Assembly: GCF_003633685.1 (NCBI RefSeq)
Contig: NZ_RBKT01000001.1
Coordinates: 434,001 to 498,000 of the forward strand
From: Micromonospora pisi
Lineage (GTDB): Bacteria; Actinomycetota; Actinomycetes; Mycobacteriales; Micromonosporaceae
Direction: 5' to 3'
DNA: 64,000 bases
The translations under genes and the position numbers were made by a program. The notes under the pieces are model-generated. The model saw nothing but the letters and a program-made list of their open reading frames with translations, was not told the origin of the DNA and searched no databases. This document shows, one piece after another, positions 1 to 8,716 of this stretch (position 1 is the first letter of the stretch; every line of letters begins with the position of its first letter).

Positions 1-270
1 TCCGTCGGCCTGCTCGTGGCGTAGCGGCTCCCACTCCCCTTCGGAGCCGTACCGGCCCCGGGTGTCCTGAACCACGACCAGGTAACCCCGGCGTACGGCG
101 GCCAGCGGGTTGAGGGTGGCGAGGATGCCCGGATCCTGCTTGCTGTACGGCGTCCGGACCAGCAGCACCGGCCACGGTCCCGCCCCGGCGGGCCGGAACA
201 CGTCGGCGCGCAGGACGACACCGTCGCGCATCTCGGCGGGTACGTCGAACTCGATCCGTACGTCCGTCAT
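1..270 (-). CDS. CocE/NonD family hydrolase, N-terminal part
   Basis: This is the first 90 residues of a minus-strand gene that runs off the left edge. The start MTDVRIEFDVPAEMRDGV, followed by LRADVFRPAG, PVLLVRTPYSK and VVVQDTRGRYGSEGEW, is the N-terminal part of the X-Pro dipeptidyl-peptidase/CocE-type alpha/beta hydrolase domain. This family cleaves acyl-ester or acyl-peptide bonds; the catalytic Ser, Asp and His lie beyond the window. The ATG at 270-268 has a good ribosome site (GGGAGGAACG) directly upstream. The substrate cannot be told from this fragment. Confidence 0.85.
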   Translation of the reverse strand, partial: MTDVRIEFDVPAEMRDGVVLRADVFRPAGAGPWPVLLVRTPYSKQDPGILATLNPLAAVRRGYLVVVQDTRGRYGSEGEWEPLRHEQADG

Positions 271-387
271 CGTCGTTCCTCCCGCGCTGTGGTTCCGGCC
301 GGGCGTCGGCGGCGCCGGCCGGAACGAGGATAGCGGTGTGTCGGGATGGAAGGCCCGACCATCGGGCCCACCTGGTCCGATGGCGGG

Positions 388-2319
388 TCAGGCCAGGTAG
401 CCGCTCGCCTGGAGGTGGAACAGCTCCTGGTAGAGGCCGTCCTCCTGGACGAGTTGGTCGTGACCGCCCTGCTGGATGATCCGGCCCTGGTGCATGACGT
501 AGATCCGGTCGGCGTGCCGTACGTTGGCCAGCCGGTGGGTGATCAGGACGACCGTACGTTCGGGCCGGCGCCGTAGTTGCTGGAACAGGGCGTGCTCGGC
601 GCGGGCGTCGAGGGCGGCGGAGGGTTCGTCACAGATCAGCAGGCGGGCGTCGCGGTAGAGGCCCCGGGCGGCGACGAGTCGTTGCCACTGCCCACCGGAG
701 AGGTCATGGCCGTTCTTGAACTCACGGTTGAGCAGGGTCTCATAGCCTCTCGGCAGGCCGCTGATCATGTCGTGGGCAGCGGCCGCCGTTGCCGCCTCGG
801 TCACACTGGGGCCGTCGCCGTTGCTCCGGTCGTAACGACCGATGCTGATGTTGCGGCCGGCGGTGAACGGGAACCGCCACCAGTCCTGGCTGATCACCGC
901 GACCTGTCCGCTCAGGCTCGCCGGATCGAGCCGAGTGGTGTCGACTCCATCCCACCGGATCACACCGCCGCTTGGCCGGTACAGCCCGGCGATGAGCTTG
1001 GCGAGGGTGCTCTTGCCGGATCCGTTCTCACCCACCAGCGCGATCACCTCACCCCGGCGGATGCGCAGGCTCACCTGGTCCACAGCAGGGGTGTCGGTGT
1101 CCGGGTAGGAGAGGCTGACCTGGTCGAACTCGATCTCCTGGTAGCCCGGCGCGGGCTCGCCGCCGCCGGTCGGGGTGTGCCCGTCGGCGCGGTGGAGGAA
1201 GGACTGGAAGTCCCGGTAGTAGAGCGCGTCCTCATAGAGCGAATTGGTCGCGTGGACGGCCGTGCTCAGGCTGCCGCGGGCGGCCTGCAGGGCGAGCATC
1301 GCGGTCGCGGCGGCGGCCAGCGGCACCATGCCGGTCAGGAGCAGCCAGCCGAGCACGAGGTAGACGGCGAAGGTGGCGAGCCCGGCCACGGACGCTCCGG
1401 CGAGCCGGGTCACCGTCTGCGAACGGACCAGGAGCAGTTGTGCGCGGGTCTCCATCCGCATGATCCGTTGGTACTCGCCGAGCAGGAAGGTCCGCATCTG
1501 GTACGTGCGTACCTCGGCCGCGGTGTGCCGGTTGGCCATCAGGTGGGCGAGCATCCACATCCGCCGCCGTCGGGTGAGCCGGGCCAGCATGGCGAGATAC
1601 TCCCGGCGGGCCATCCGGACCGCCGTGACGGCCAGGGGCGCCGCCGCGAGGAGCAGGCAGGGCAGCAGCAGCGGCTGGATGACGGTGACGGCGGCGGCCG
1701 TGGCGAGCACCCCGACCAGACCGGTGATCAGGTTGACCGTGTCGTCGACGATGGACGCCGCCTCCTCCATCCCACGGTTCCGGGCGCGGTCCATCTCCTC
1801 GGCGAATCCGGCGTCGTCGAAGGCGGCGAGTTCGACGGCGGTGGTCGCCTCGAACAGACGCAGCTCCACCCCGTAGTTGATCTGCGGGATCAACCGTGCC
1901 TGCGCCCAGCCGGCGGCGATGGTGAGTCCGCCCCGGGCCAGCACCGCCAGCGCGGCCAGCAGCAACGCGGGAGCGGCGGACCGGACCCGGTCGGGGGTCG
2001 GGCCGATGGCGAAGAGTTCGGTCAGCACGGTGCTGGTGGCGAGCAGGCCGAACGTGGTCATCACACCGGCGGCGACGTTCAGGCCGATCGCCGCCACCGT
2101 GTCGCGGCGGCTCACGCCCCAGGCAAGGGCGATCGCCTCCCGGACGATGGCGGGCAGTCGCCGTGCCACGGCCCAGAAACTGGTCGCCGCGAAGGCGGTG
2201 CCGTGGTGCATCCAATCGAGGTCGGCCAGTTCCGGCAGGGTCGCACTGGGGTCGGTGTCGTCGTCACCGTCCATGGACGCCCCGGTGCGCTGGCGAAACA
2301 GTTTGGCGGTCTGGCGCAC
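388..2319 (-). CDS. ABC transporter, fused permease and ATPase (exporter type)
   Basis: A 643-residue half-transporter: a membrane domain of about six helices (roughly residues 70-350) is followed by an ATPase domain. Visible motifs are Walker A GENGSGKST (about 430-438), signature LSGGQ, Walker B LLICDEPSAALD and the H-loop in VLITHRL. All catalytic elements are intact, so it should be an active, dimeric exporter of the MsbA/LmrA type in the cytoplasmic membrane. The GTG start at 2319 has an ACGGAGGAGCC ribosome site. It stands alone; the substrate is unknown. Confidence 0.9.
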   Translation of the reverse strand: MRQTAKLFRQRTGASMDGDDDTDPSATLPELADLDWMHHGTAFAATSFWAVARRLPAIVREAIALAWGVSRRDTVAAIGLNVAAGVMTTFGLLATSTVLTELFAIGPTPDRVRSAAPALLLAALAVLARGGLTIAAGWAQARLIPQINYGVELRLFEATTAVELAAFDDAGFAEEMDRARNRGMEEAASIVDDTVNLITGLVGVLATAAAVTVIQPLLLPCLLLAAAPLAVTAVRMARREYLAMLARLTRRRRMWMLAHLMANRHTAAEVRTYQMRTFLLGEYQRIMRMETRAQLLLVRSQTVTRLAGASVAGLATFAVYLVLGWLLLTGMVPLAAAATAMLALQAARGSLSTAVHATNSLYEDALYYRDFQSFLHRADGHTPTGGGEPAPGYQEIEFDQVSLSYPDTDTPAVDQVSLRIRRGEVIALVGENGSGKSTLAKLIAGLYRPSGGVIRWDGVDTTRLDPASLSGQVAVISQDWWRFPFTAGRNISIGRYDRSNGDGPSVTEAATAAAAHDMISGLPRGYETLLNREFKNGHDLSGGQWQRLVAARGLYRDARLLICDEPSAALDARAEHALFQQLRRRPERTVVLITHRLANVRHADRIYVMHQGRIIQQGGHDQLVQEDGLYQELFHLQASGYLA

Positions 2320-2705
2320 GGCTCCTCCGTCAACCTGGCCGCTCGACCTCGGGCGGTCGGGGAACTCCTCCGATCACCCGAGCAGGCCATCGCGTTGCGT
2401 TAGTTTCCGCTCACACTGTGCCAAACACTGCCGGTCCTGTCGATGCGGGACCCCGAGAGCCGACTACATCTGCAGGAAGCTCTGGACACCGGCGAGCTTG
2501 AGCACCTCGGCGCGTACGTCCGGGCAGGCCCATGGACGCGCGACGGGCATCCCGAGGTCGTCGCAAGTGGAGGCCGACCGGGGCGGCCACGGCCTGCCGG
2601 GTCCCGGTCCCGCCCAGGGCCGGCGCTGGGGCGAACTGCCGGCAAGGGGTACGCCGTACGGGTATCCTGAGCTCGACAATTCAGCACAAACCTGGACGGG
2701 TGACC
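2320..2705. other. Intergenic region between divergent genes
   Basis: This 386-bp stretch separates the ABC exporter from the DUF427 gene and should hold promoters for both. It contains one plus-strand open frame of 75 codons (2443-2670, MRDPESRLHLQEALDTGEL at its start) with no recognisable family and no clear ribosome site. Its C-terminal half is Arg/Pro/Gly-rich and looks like random GC-rich translation, so I do not call it a gene. Confidence 0.5.
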
Positions 2706-3470
2706 GTGCCTGACTACCCGCAGATGATCGTTCCGGCCAATCACGTCGAACCCGTACCGCGACGGATCCGGGCGATGCTCGGTGGCGAGGTGGTGCTCGA
2801 CACCACCCGGGCGCTGTACGTCTGGGAGTGGCCGAACTACCCGCAGTACTACATCCCCCTGGCCGACGTACGCCCCGGGGTGCTGGTGGACGAGAAGCAT
2901 CCGCAGCGACTGCGCCGGGGCACCGCGAACCGGCACGGGCTGAAGGTCGGCGACGCCACCCGTGGGGAGTCCGCGTGGGTGTACACCGGGGAGGTCCTCG
3001 CCTGCCTGGCGGAGACGGTCCGGTTCGAGTGGCAGGCACTCGACGCCTGGTACGAAGAGGACGAGGAGGTGTTCGTCCACCCGCGCAACCCGTACAGCCG
3101 GGTCGACGCACTCCGCTCGACCCGCCGGGTGCGGATCGAACTCGACGGCCTCGTGCTGGCCGAGTCGTCCGCGCCGGTGCTGGTCTTCGAGACCGGCCTG
3201 CCGACCCGGTACTACCTCAACCGCACCGAGGTCGACTTCGCCCACCTGGTACCCAGCGACACCGTGACCCAGTGCCCCTACAAGGGTCGGACCAGCGGTT
3301 ACTGGTCGGTGCGGGCCGGTGACAAGCTGCACCCGGACCTGGCCTGGGCGTACGACTTCCCGACCCGGCAACTGAGCCCGATCGCCGGTCTGATCGCGTT
3401 CTACAACGAGAAGGTCGACGTGGTCCTCGACGGCGAACGGCTCGCCCGCCCGAAGACCCACTTCTCCTGA
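2706..3470 (+). CDS. DUF427 domain protein, two tandem domains
   Basis: A 254-residue protein with two copies of the DUF427 beta-fold. The first half carries YPQYYIPLADVRPGVL and GTANRHGLKVGD; the second carries PTRYYLNRTEVDFAHL, YKGRTSGYWSV and GLIAFYNEKVDVVLDG. DUF427 proteins are small, soluble and of uncertain function. The GTG at 2706 is preceded by GGACGGG at suitable distance; an in-frame GTG at 2700 and an ATG at 2724 are alternatives. No partner gene lies beside it. Confidence 0.85.
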   Translation: MPDYPQMIVPANHVEPVPRRIRAMLGGEVVLDTTRALYVWEWPNYPQYYIPLADVRPGVLVDEKHPQRLRRGTANRHGLKVGDATRGESAWVYTGEVLACLAETVRFEWQALDAWYEEDEEVFVHPRNPYSRVDALRSTRRVRIELDGLVLAESSAPVLVFETGLPTRYYLNRTEVDFAHLVPSDTVTQCPYKGRTSGYWSVRAGDKLHPDLAWAYDFPTRQLSPIAGLIAFYNEKVDVVLDGERLARPKTHFS

Positions 3471-3492
3471 GCCGACGGCGCGCACCGTCCCG

Positions 3493-3933
3493 GTGCAGAC
3501 TTGCCGGGTGGAGACGCGTGGGCCGTCGGCCGCACCAGGATGGGTGACGGTTGTGATCAGGTGCGCTGTCGCGGTCTTCGCGTACGGCACCGTGGTGCAC
3601 CTGTTCCAACTCGCGAGCGGCGGCGCCCGCCCCTATCCGGACGTGCCCACGTGGTTGGCCGTCTACTTCGTCTCGCTCACCCTGTTCGACCCGCTGGCCG
3701 CCGGGCTGCTGGCCGCCCGCCGGGCCGAGGGGTTGTCGCTGGGCTGCGCGGTGCTGGTCACGGATGCCGTCGCGAACGGGTACGCCAACTACGTCCTCGA
3801 CCCGGCCGTCGGGGTGACCGTCGGACGGATCGGCCAAGCGGTGATCACCGTGCTGGCGGTCGTACTGGTGGTGCTGACGCCCCGGCTCCGGCCCTGGCTC
3901 CGACCTGCGACGCAGCCTGCTTCGTCCAGATAA
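3493..3933 (+). CDS. Small integral membrane protein, unknown function
   Basis: A protein of at most 146 residues with about four hydrophobic segments: CAVAVFAYGTVVHLFQLA, WLAVYFVSLTLFDPLAAGLLAA, LGCAVLVTDAVANGYANYVL, and AVITVLAVVLVVLTP. A polar Arg/Pro-rich tail follows. I do not recognise the family, and nothing in the sequence gives a substrate or activity. The start is uncertain: GTG codons at 3493, 3508, 3543 and 3552 are all in frame, and none has a strong ribosome site. The last would still keep every membrane segment. Confidence 0.65.
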   Translation: MQTCRVETRGPSAAPGWVTVVIRCAVAVFAYGTVVHLFQLASGGARPYPDVPTWLAVYFVSLTLFDPLAAGLLAARRAEGLSLGCAVLVTDAVANGYANYVLDPAVGVTVGRIGQAVITVLAVVLVVLTPRLRPWLRPATQPASSR

Positions 3934-4037
3934 GCAGCGATATGCCAGTCGTGGTCGACTGAACCGGCACCGGCACGTCCGCGCGCACCGGGCGGAGGGC
4001 TGGCGATCACCCACCGGATATTGGCCATAATGGACGG

Positions 4038-4289
4038 ATGGTCAAATGGGAGTACGCGTTGCTGGTCCGGCGTCGGGTGGGCGAGGGCCGAAGGTTGGAT
4101 CTCACCTACATCTGGTACGGCCCCGACGGTTCCAGAAGGGACGTCTCGGCGTTCGGGGACACCGCGATCGCGCACCTCAACCGGGTCGGCGCGGAGGGCT
4201 GGGAGCTTGTCTCGGCAGCCGAGGACGTCAACAACCAGGAGAGCACGTTCGAGGTGCACCGCTACCACCTCAAGCGACCCGTTTCCTGA
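4038..4289 (+). CDS. Small DUF4177-like protein
   Basis: An 83-residue soluble protein. It begins MVKWEYALLVRR, carries LNRVGAEGWELVSAAED in the middle and ends in YHLKRPVS. The W-E-Y start and the 'GAEGWELV' motif are the hallmarks of the DUF4177 family of small proteins, whose function is unknown. A CATAAT hexamer at 4026-4031 ends six bases before the ATG and there is no purine-rich ribosome site, so the mRNA may be leaderless. It converges on the zinc-ribbon SDR gene. Confidence 0.75.
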   Translation: MVKWEYALLVRRRVGEGRRLDLTYIWYGPDGSRRDVSAFGDTAIAHLNRVGAEGWELVSAAEDVNNQESTFEVHRYHLKRPVS

Positions 4290-4305
4290 CCAGCGCCACG
4301 CGGGC

Positions 4306-4329
4306 CGGCGGTGGGTCGCCCCACCGCCG
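4306..4329. terminator. Bidirectional hairpin terminator
   Basis: A perfect 10-bp stem (CGGCGGTGGG / CCCACCGCCG) with a 4-base loop lies between two convergent genes ending at 4289 and 4344. It can serve both strands. There is no T-tract, as is common in actinobacteria. Confidence 0.75.
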
Positions 4330-4343
4330 CCCCGCTCGACCGG

Positions 4344-5807
4344 TCACCAGGCCGAAGGGACGTAGTCCTTCAGGAAGCAACCGTGGATGTCCTCGCCCTG
4401 TTCGCCCCGGACGATCGGGTCGTACACCCGGGCCGCGCCGTCGACCAGGTCGAGCGGGGCGTGGAAACCCTCTTCGTGCAGCCGCGCCTTGACCGGGTGG
4501 GGCCGCTCGTCGGTGATCCAGCCAGTGTCCACGCTGGTCATCAGGATGCCGTCGGCGAGCATGTCGGCGGCGCTGGTCCGGGTCAGCATGTTCAGCGCGG
4601 CCTTCGCCATGTTGGTGTGCGGGTGACCGGCACCCTTGTAGCCCCGGCTGAACTGACCCTCCATGGCCGACACGTTCACCACGTACTTGCGCCGCGCGGG
4701 TGCCGCCGCCATCGCCGAACGTAGCCGGCTGACCAGCACGAACGGTGCGGTGACATTGCACAACTGCACCTCGAGCAGTTCGACCGGGTCGACCTCGTGC
4801 ACCCGCCGGGACCAGCTGTTCACCGCGTCCAGGTCCGGGGCGAGGCCGCCGGCGTCGATGGCGGTCGCCGCCGCGACCCGGTCCAGGGAGGCGGATCCGC
4901 TGGTCAGGGCGAGCGCGGTGAGCTCCTGTGGGGCGAGTGTCTGCCGCTGCTGCGGCAGCGCGGCAGCCAGCGCCGGCATGCCGGATCCGTGGTGCCCGAA
5001 GGTGACCAGCTCCGGCAGCGGCCCGGCCGGCAACGGTGCCGACTCGGCCGCGGCGAGCTGGGCGTACGAGCCGGCCGAGCGGCGCACCGTCTGCGCCGCG
5101 TTGTTGATCAGAATGTCCAGTGTCCCCTGCGCGCTGACCGAGTCGGCGAGCGCCACCACCTGAGCCGGATCCCGCAGGTCGATGCCGACGATCCGGAGCC
5201 GGTGCAGCCACTCGCCGCTGTCCGGCATGGCGGAGAAACGGCGGATCGCGTCGTTGGGGAACCGGGTGGTGATGGTGGTGTGGGCGCCGTCCCGGAGCAG
5301 GCGCAACGCGATGTACATGCCGATCTTGGCACGGCCGCCGGTGAGCAGTGCCCGGCGACCGGTCAGGTCCGTACGCGCGTCGCGGCGGCTGCGGTTGGTC
5401 GTCGCGCAGGCGGGGCAGAGCTGGTGGTAGAAGGCGTCGACGTGGACGTACCGCTCCTTGCAGATGTAGCAGGCCCGGGGCTTGCGCAGGGTGCCGGCGA
5501 GCGGAGCCTCGGTCGAGGACGTCAGGGGCAGGCCCTTGGTCTCGTCGTCGATCCGGCCGGGCGCTCCGGTGGCGGTGGCGGCGGTCACCGCCTGGTCGGC
5601 GGCGGCCACCGCGGCCTGACGCTCCTTGCGGCGGCGTTCCTTCACGCTCTTGAAGATCCGGGCGGTCGCCAGTCGCACCCGCAGCGCGTCCGGATGGTCC
5701 ACCGGCAGCGCGTCCACCTCGGCGAGTACGCGCAGGCAGGTCTCCAGCTCCGCTGGGTCGATTCCCGCCGCCGACCCGCCGGCCTCACTCTGCTCACTCG
5801 CCGTCAT
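4344..5807 (-). CDS. SDR-family oxidoreductase with N-terminal zinc ribbon
   Basis: A 487-residue protein, about twice the usual SDR length. After a helical N-terminal region (1-120) comes a CxxC...CxxC ribbon (CYICKERY, then LCPAC), then a Rossmann domain with TGGRAKIG as the nucleotide motif and an NNAAQT strand-4 motif. The catalytic region reads NVSAMEGQFSRG then HTNMAKAALN: the Lys is present, but the residue four before it is Thr instead of Tyr. It is therefore a non-classical SDR, either a different chemistry or a binding protein. ATG at 5807 has GGAGCGG upstream. Confidence 0.8.
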   Translation of the reverse strand: MTASEQSEAGGSAAGIDPAELETCLRVLAEVDALPVDHPDALRVRLATARIFKSVKERRRKERQAAVAAADQAVTAATATGAPGRIDDETKGLPLTSSTEAPLAGTLRKPRACYICKERYVHVDAFYHQLCPACATTNRSRRDARTDLTGRRALLTGGRAKIGMYIALRLLRDGAHTTITTRFPNDAIRRFSAMPDSGEWLHRLRIVGIDLRDPAQVVALADSVSAQGTLDILINNAAQTVRRSAGSYAQLAAAESAPLPAGPLPELVTFGHHGSGMPALAAALPQQRQTLAPQELTALALTSGSASLDRVAAATAIDAGGLAPDLDAVNSWSRRVHEVDPVELLEVQLCNVTAPFVLVSRLRSAMAAAPARRKYVVNVSAMEGQFSRGYKGAGHPHTNMAKAALNMLTRTSAADMLADGILMTSVDTGWITDERPHPVKARLHEEGFHAPLDLVDGAARVYDPIVRGEQGEDIHGCFLKDYVPSAW

Positions 5808-5879
5808 TGCGCGCTGCCGCTCCGTACCTCGTGTGTTTTCCGCCGGTGACCCCGGAACTCTACGCGGAACCGGCCGGGG

Positions 5880-6452
5880 TCAGGACGGTCCGGGTCGGCG
5901 CGGGTAACGGATCAGCAGGCTGGCCTGCACCTCGTCCGGCCCGGCGGCGGAGTAGCTGTGCGGTACGTCCGAGCACCAGGAGATGTGCTCCCCCGCCCCG
6001 GCGAGCAGCGGCGCCTCCTGCGGACCGGCCCGCAGCACCCCGGAGAAGACGGTGACGTGCTCCGTCACGCCCCGCTGGTGCGCCGGCGAGACCTGCACCG
6101 GACCGGGCAGGACACGCAGCCTGAACAGCTCGTACGTGACCGCCTCCTCCTCGAACACGTGCAGCAGTGTGCCGATCACCGCGCGGCCGCGTACGACCGG
6201 CGGCGGCGCCGGGTCGGTCGTGCCGGCCGGCTCGGCAAGGACCGCAGCCAGGGGTACGCCGAGTTGCGCGGTGACCGCGTAGAGCGTCTCCAGCGTCGGG
6301 TTGCGGGTGCCCGTCTCCAGCCCGGAGAGGGTGGCCTTGCCGATGCCCGCGCGGCGGGCCAACGCGGAAAGGGAGAGCCCCCGCGCCTCGCGCAGGTCCC
6401 GCAGCCGTCGTCCCACGCCGGGACCGCCCGACGCGGCCACGGTTTTGTCCAT
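5880..6452 (-). CDS. XRE-cupin transcriptional regulator
   Basis: A 190-residue regulator with an N-terminal helix-turn-helix (LRDLREARGLSLSALARRAG, then KATLSGLETGTRNPTLETL) and a C-terminal small-molecule cupin domain (HQRGVTEHVTVFSGVLRAGP, GEHISWCSDVPHSYSA). XRE-cupin proteins usually repress the gene beside them and respond to its substrate. It is divergent from the BenE transporter, with a perfect inverted repeat between. The ATG at 6452 has GGAGAA about nine bases upstream; an in-frame ATG at 6467 has a weaker site and would add five residues. Confidence 0.9.
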   Translation of the reverse strand: MDKTVAASGGPGVGRRLRDLREARGLSLSALARRAGIGKATLSGLETGTRNPTLETLYAVTAQLGVPLAAVLAEPAGTTDPAPPPVVRGRAVIGTLLHVFEEEAVTYELFRLRVLPGPVQVSPAHQRGVTEHVTVFSGVLRAGPQEAPLLAGAGEHISWCSDVPHSYSAAGPDEVQASLLIRYPRRPGPS

Positions 6453-6478
6453 GGCGCTATTCTCCATACCCCCGGAGC

Positions 6479-6496
6479 CGTTCCGTTTACGGAACG
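6479..6496. promoter_or_regulatory. Inverted-repeat operator of the XRE-cupin/benE pair
   Basis: CGTTCCG-TTTA-CGGAACG is a perfect 7-bp inverted repeat with a 4-bp centre. It lies 12-27 bp upstream of the XRE-cupin start and 26 bp upstream of the transporter start. A dimeric XRE repressor there could block both promoters. The role is inferred from symmetry and position. Confidence 0.75.
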
Positions 6497-6521
6497 ACCG
6501 ACGCCGCACCTGGGAGGGCCG

Positions 6522-7775
6522 ATGATCCGCCTGCTCCAACCCGTCCTGGCCGGTGTGCTGGCCGCCCTGGTCGGCTTCGCCAGCACCTTCACGGTGGTCC
6601 TCGCCGGCCTGCGGGCGGTCGGCGCCGACCAGCGGCAGGCCGCCTCCGGTCTGCTCGCCCTCTGTGTGGCGATGGGCCTGGCCGCGATCTGGCTCGGTGT
6701 ACGGCACCGCACGCCGATCAGCGTCGCCTGGTCCACGCCGGGTGCCGCCCTGCTGGTCTCCACCGGCGCCGTCGAGGGGGGCTTCGCCGCCGCCGTCGGC
6801 GCGTTCCTGCTCTGTGGCGTGCTCATCATCGCCGCTGGCCTGGTGCCCGCACTCGGACGCGCGATCGCGGCGATTCCCGCCCCGGTGGCGAGCGCGATGC
6901 TCGCCGGGGTGCTCTTCGACCTCTGCGTCGCCCCGGTGCACGCACTGGTGCAGGTGCCGCTCCTGGCGGCTCCGATCATCGTCACCTGGGCGGTGCTGAC
7001 CCGGTTCGCCCGACAGTGGGCGGTGCCGGCGGCGCTCGGGGTGGCGGTGGTGGCGATCGTGCTGACCGCACCGGCCGGTGGCCTGGCCGGTGCGAACCTC
7101 CGCCCCACCGTCGAGGTCACCGCACCCACCTGGACCCTGGCCGCGACGGTCAGCCTCGCCCTGCCGCTCTTCCTGGTCACGATGGCGTCCCAGAACGTGC
7201 CCGGCATGGCGGTGCTGGCCGGTTTCGGCTACCGACCGACGCTGCGATCGGTCCTGGTCGGCACCGGGCTGGCCAGCACCGCCGCCGCGTCGTTCGGCGG
7301 GCACGCGGTCAACCTCGCGGCGATCACCGCGGCCCTGGCCGCCGGGCCGGACGCGCACCCCGACCCTCGGCGACGCTGGATCGCCTCGGTCAGCGGCGGC
7401 GCCAGCTATCTCGTCCTCGGGCTGGGATCCGGACTGGCCACGGCGCTGGTGCTGCTCTCACCCCCGGTGCTGGTCGAGGCGGTGGCCGGGCTCGCCCTGC
7501 TGGGAGCGCTCGGCGCCGCGGTCGCCGGGGCGGTCGTCGACCCGATCGGGCGCCCCGCCGCCGTGGTCACCTTCGTGGTGACCGCGTCCGGAATCACCGT
7601 GCTCGGTCTCGGGGCCGCGTTCTGGGGTCTGCTCGCCGGTGGTCTCTTCCTCCTGCTGCACCGTCAGCGAAGTGACCCGGCGGGGCCGGCACCGGAGGTC
7701 CGTGTGCCGGACCAGGGTGACCGTGGACCGGCCCCGGTCGCATCCGGGCCGGCGGCGCCGGCCCGGAACGAGTGA
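6522..7775 (+). CDS. benE: BenE family benzoate/H+ symporter-like permease
   Basis: A 417-residue polytopic membrane protein with about twelve hydrophobic segments. PVLAGVLAALVGFASTFTVV, WLGVRHRTPISVAWSTPGAA and VTMASQNVPGMAVLAGFGY match the BenE family, which takes up benzoate with protons. The ATG at 6522 has a GGGAGGG ribosome site. The divergent XRE-cupin gene is the likely regulator. No benzoate catabolic genes are near, so the real substrate could be another aromatic acid. A 10-bp hairpin lies within its last codons. Confidence 0.88.
   Translation: MIRLLQPVLAGVLAALVGFASTFTVVLAGLRAVGADQRQAASGLLALCVAMGLAAIWLGVRHRTPISVAWSTPGAALLVSTGAVEGGFAAAVGAFLLCGVLIIAAGLVPALGRAIAAIPAPVASAMLAGVLFDLCVAPVHALVQVPLLAAPIIVTWAVLTRFARQWAVPAALGVAVVAIVLTAPAGGLAGANLRPTVEVTAPTWTLAATVSLALPLFLVTMASQNVPGMAVLAGFGYRPTLRSVLVGTGLASTAAASFGGHAVNLAAITAALAAGPDAHPDPRRRWIASVSGGASYLVLGLGSGLATALVLLSPPVLVEAVAGLALLGALGAAVAGAVVDPIGRPAAVVTFVVTASGITVLGLGAAFWGLLAGGLFLLLHRQRSDPAGPAPEVRVPDQGDRGPAPVASGPAAPARNE
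7744..7766. terminator. Hairpin terminator inside the 3' end of benE
   Basis: A perfect 10-bp stem (CCGGGCCGGC / GCCGGCCCGG) with a 3-base loop ends ten bases before the benE stop codon. The convergent hydrolase gene ends at 7790, so it may stop transcription from both sides. Confidence 0.6.
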
Positions 7776-7789
7776 GCTACCCGGGCCGG

Positions 7790-8716
7790 TCAGGGAAGGG
7801 CGACGGGGGGCAGCGTACGAAGTTCACCCAGGGTGTACTTGGCCACCTGCTCGACCAGCTTGATCCCGTCCGTCTGCTTCACGTGGTCGTCGGAGAGGAC
7901 GGCGATGAGCCAGTCGTGTCCCGGCTCGACCAGGCGGCCGATGCTGTTGACCTGCCAACGCAACTTGTTCGCGTCGTCCTGGACCCAGCCGTTCTTGACG
8001 AAGACGTCGGTGGTCGCGGCGGTCGCCGCCGCCGGGATCCCCCACCGCTGTTCGGAGTCGACCTGACTCATCAGATCGAGGATCAGCTCGCGGTTGGACG
8101 CCTCGAGTGGGCCGTCCTCGGCGGTGATCGTCTCCAGCAGCCGGATCTGGTCCGCGGCTGTGGTGCTGGTCATGCCCCAGTGCACGTCCGGCTTCGTCTC
8201 GGTCAGGCCGAGCTTCTTGTTCGCGGCGGTGAGCCCGGAGACGCCGCCGATCTTGTTGAACAGGGCGGTCGCGGAGTCGTTGTCGCTGATCACGATCATC
8301 TTCCGGGCCCGCTCCCGGTCGCTGGCGGTGAGCTGCTTGCCCTGGTCCTGCAGGCGCAGCAGCAGCGACGAGAGAATGTCGACCTTGACGATGCTGGCGG
8401 TCTGGAACCGCCGGGTGCCGACCGTGAGATCGGTGGTGGTCAGCAGGTCGCGTACCCCGATGGCGATCCGGCCGCCGGTCTGGGTGACGTACGCCTCGAT
8501 CCGGGTCTTCGCCTCGGCGAAGTAGTCCGGGGTGGGACTCGGGGTCGGGCTGGGGGTGTCCTTCGCCGCCGCGAAACCGTCGACGGCGTCGGGCTGACGC
8601 AGCACCACCCCCGCGCCGAGCGCGGCCAGACCTGCCGCCGCCACCACACCGGAGGCGAGCGCCTGCCGCCGGGACAGACCACCGCCTTGCCGCGAACGCT
8701 TACCCACGGTGGGCAA
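7790..8716 (-). CDS. Tat-exported serine hydrolase, class A beta-lactamase fold
   Basis: A 308-residue protein. SRRQALA (about 15-21) followed by a hydrophobic stretch is a Tat signal, and a Pro/Ser/Thr linker follows. The class A beta-lactamase elements are S108-x-x-K111 in TASIVKVD, SDN at 144-146, and KNG in place of KTG near residue 245. No clear ExxxN omega-loop glutamate is evident, so it may act as a peptidase or esterase on cell-wall material rather than confer resistance. It acts outside the cell and stands alone. Confidence 0.85.
   Translation of the reverse strand: MPTVGKRSRQGGGLSRRQALASGVVAAAGLAALGAGVVLRQPDAVDGFAAAKDTPSPTPSPTPDYFAEAKTRIEAYVTQTGGRIAIGVRDLLTTTDLTVGTRRFQTASIVKVDILSSLLLRLQDQGKQLTASDRERARKMIVISDNDSATALFNKIGGVSGLTAANKKLGLTETKPDVHWGMTSTTAADQIRLLETITAEDGPLEASNRELILDLMSQVDSEQRWGIPAAATAATTDVFVKNGWVQDDANKLRWQVNSIGRLVEPGHDWLIAVLSDDHVKQTDGIKLVEQVAKYTLGELRTLPPVALP

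Noticed and set aside
577-2403. Long plus-strand open frame of 608 codons opposite the ABC exporter
   Set aside because: It is the antisense shadow of a clear ABC gene; its product is Gly/Arg/His/Gln-rich with no domain. The same applies to 16085-18247 (minus), 21178-23139 (plus) and 59015-60979 (plus).
2443-2670. Small gene before the DUF427 gene
   Set aside because: No ribosome site, no family, and the second half has a random GC-rich composition.
7790-8716. A true class A beta-lactamase resistance gene
   Set aside because: S-x-x-K and SDN are present but KTG is KNG and the omega-loop glutamate is not clear; a cell-wall or esterase role is as likely.
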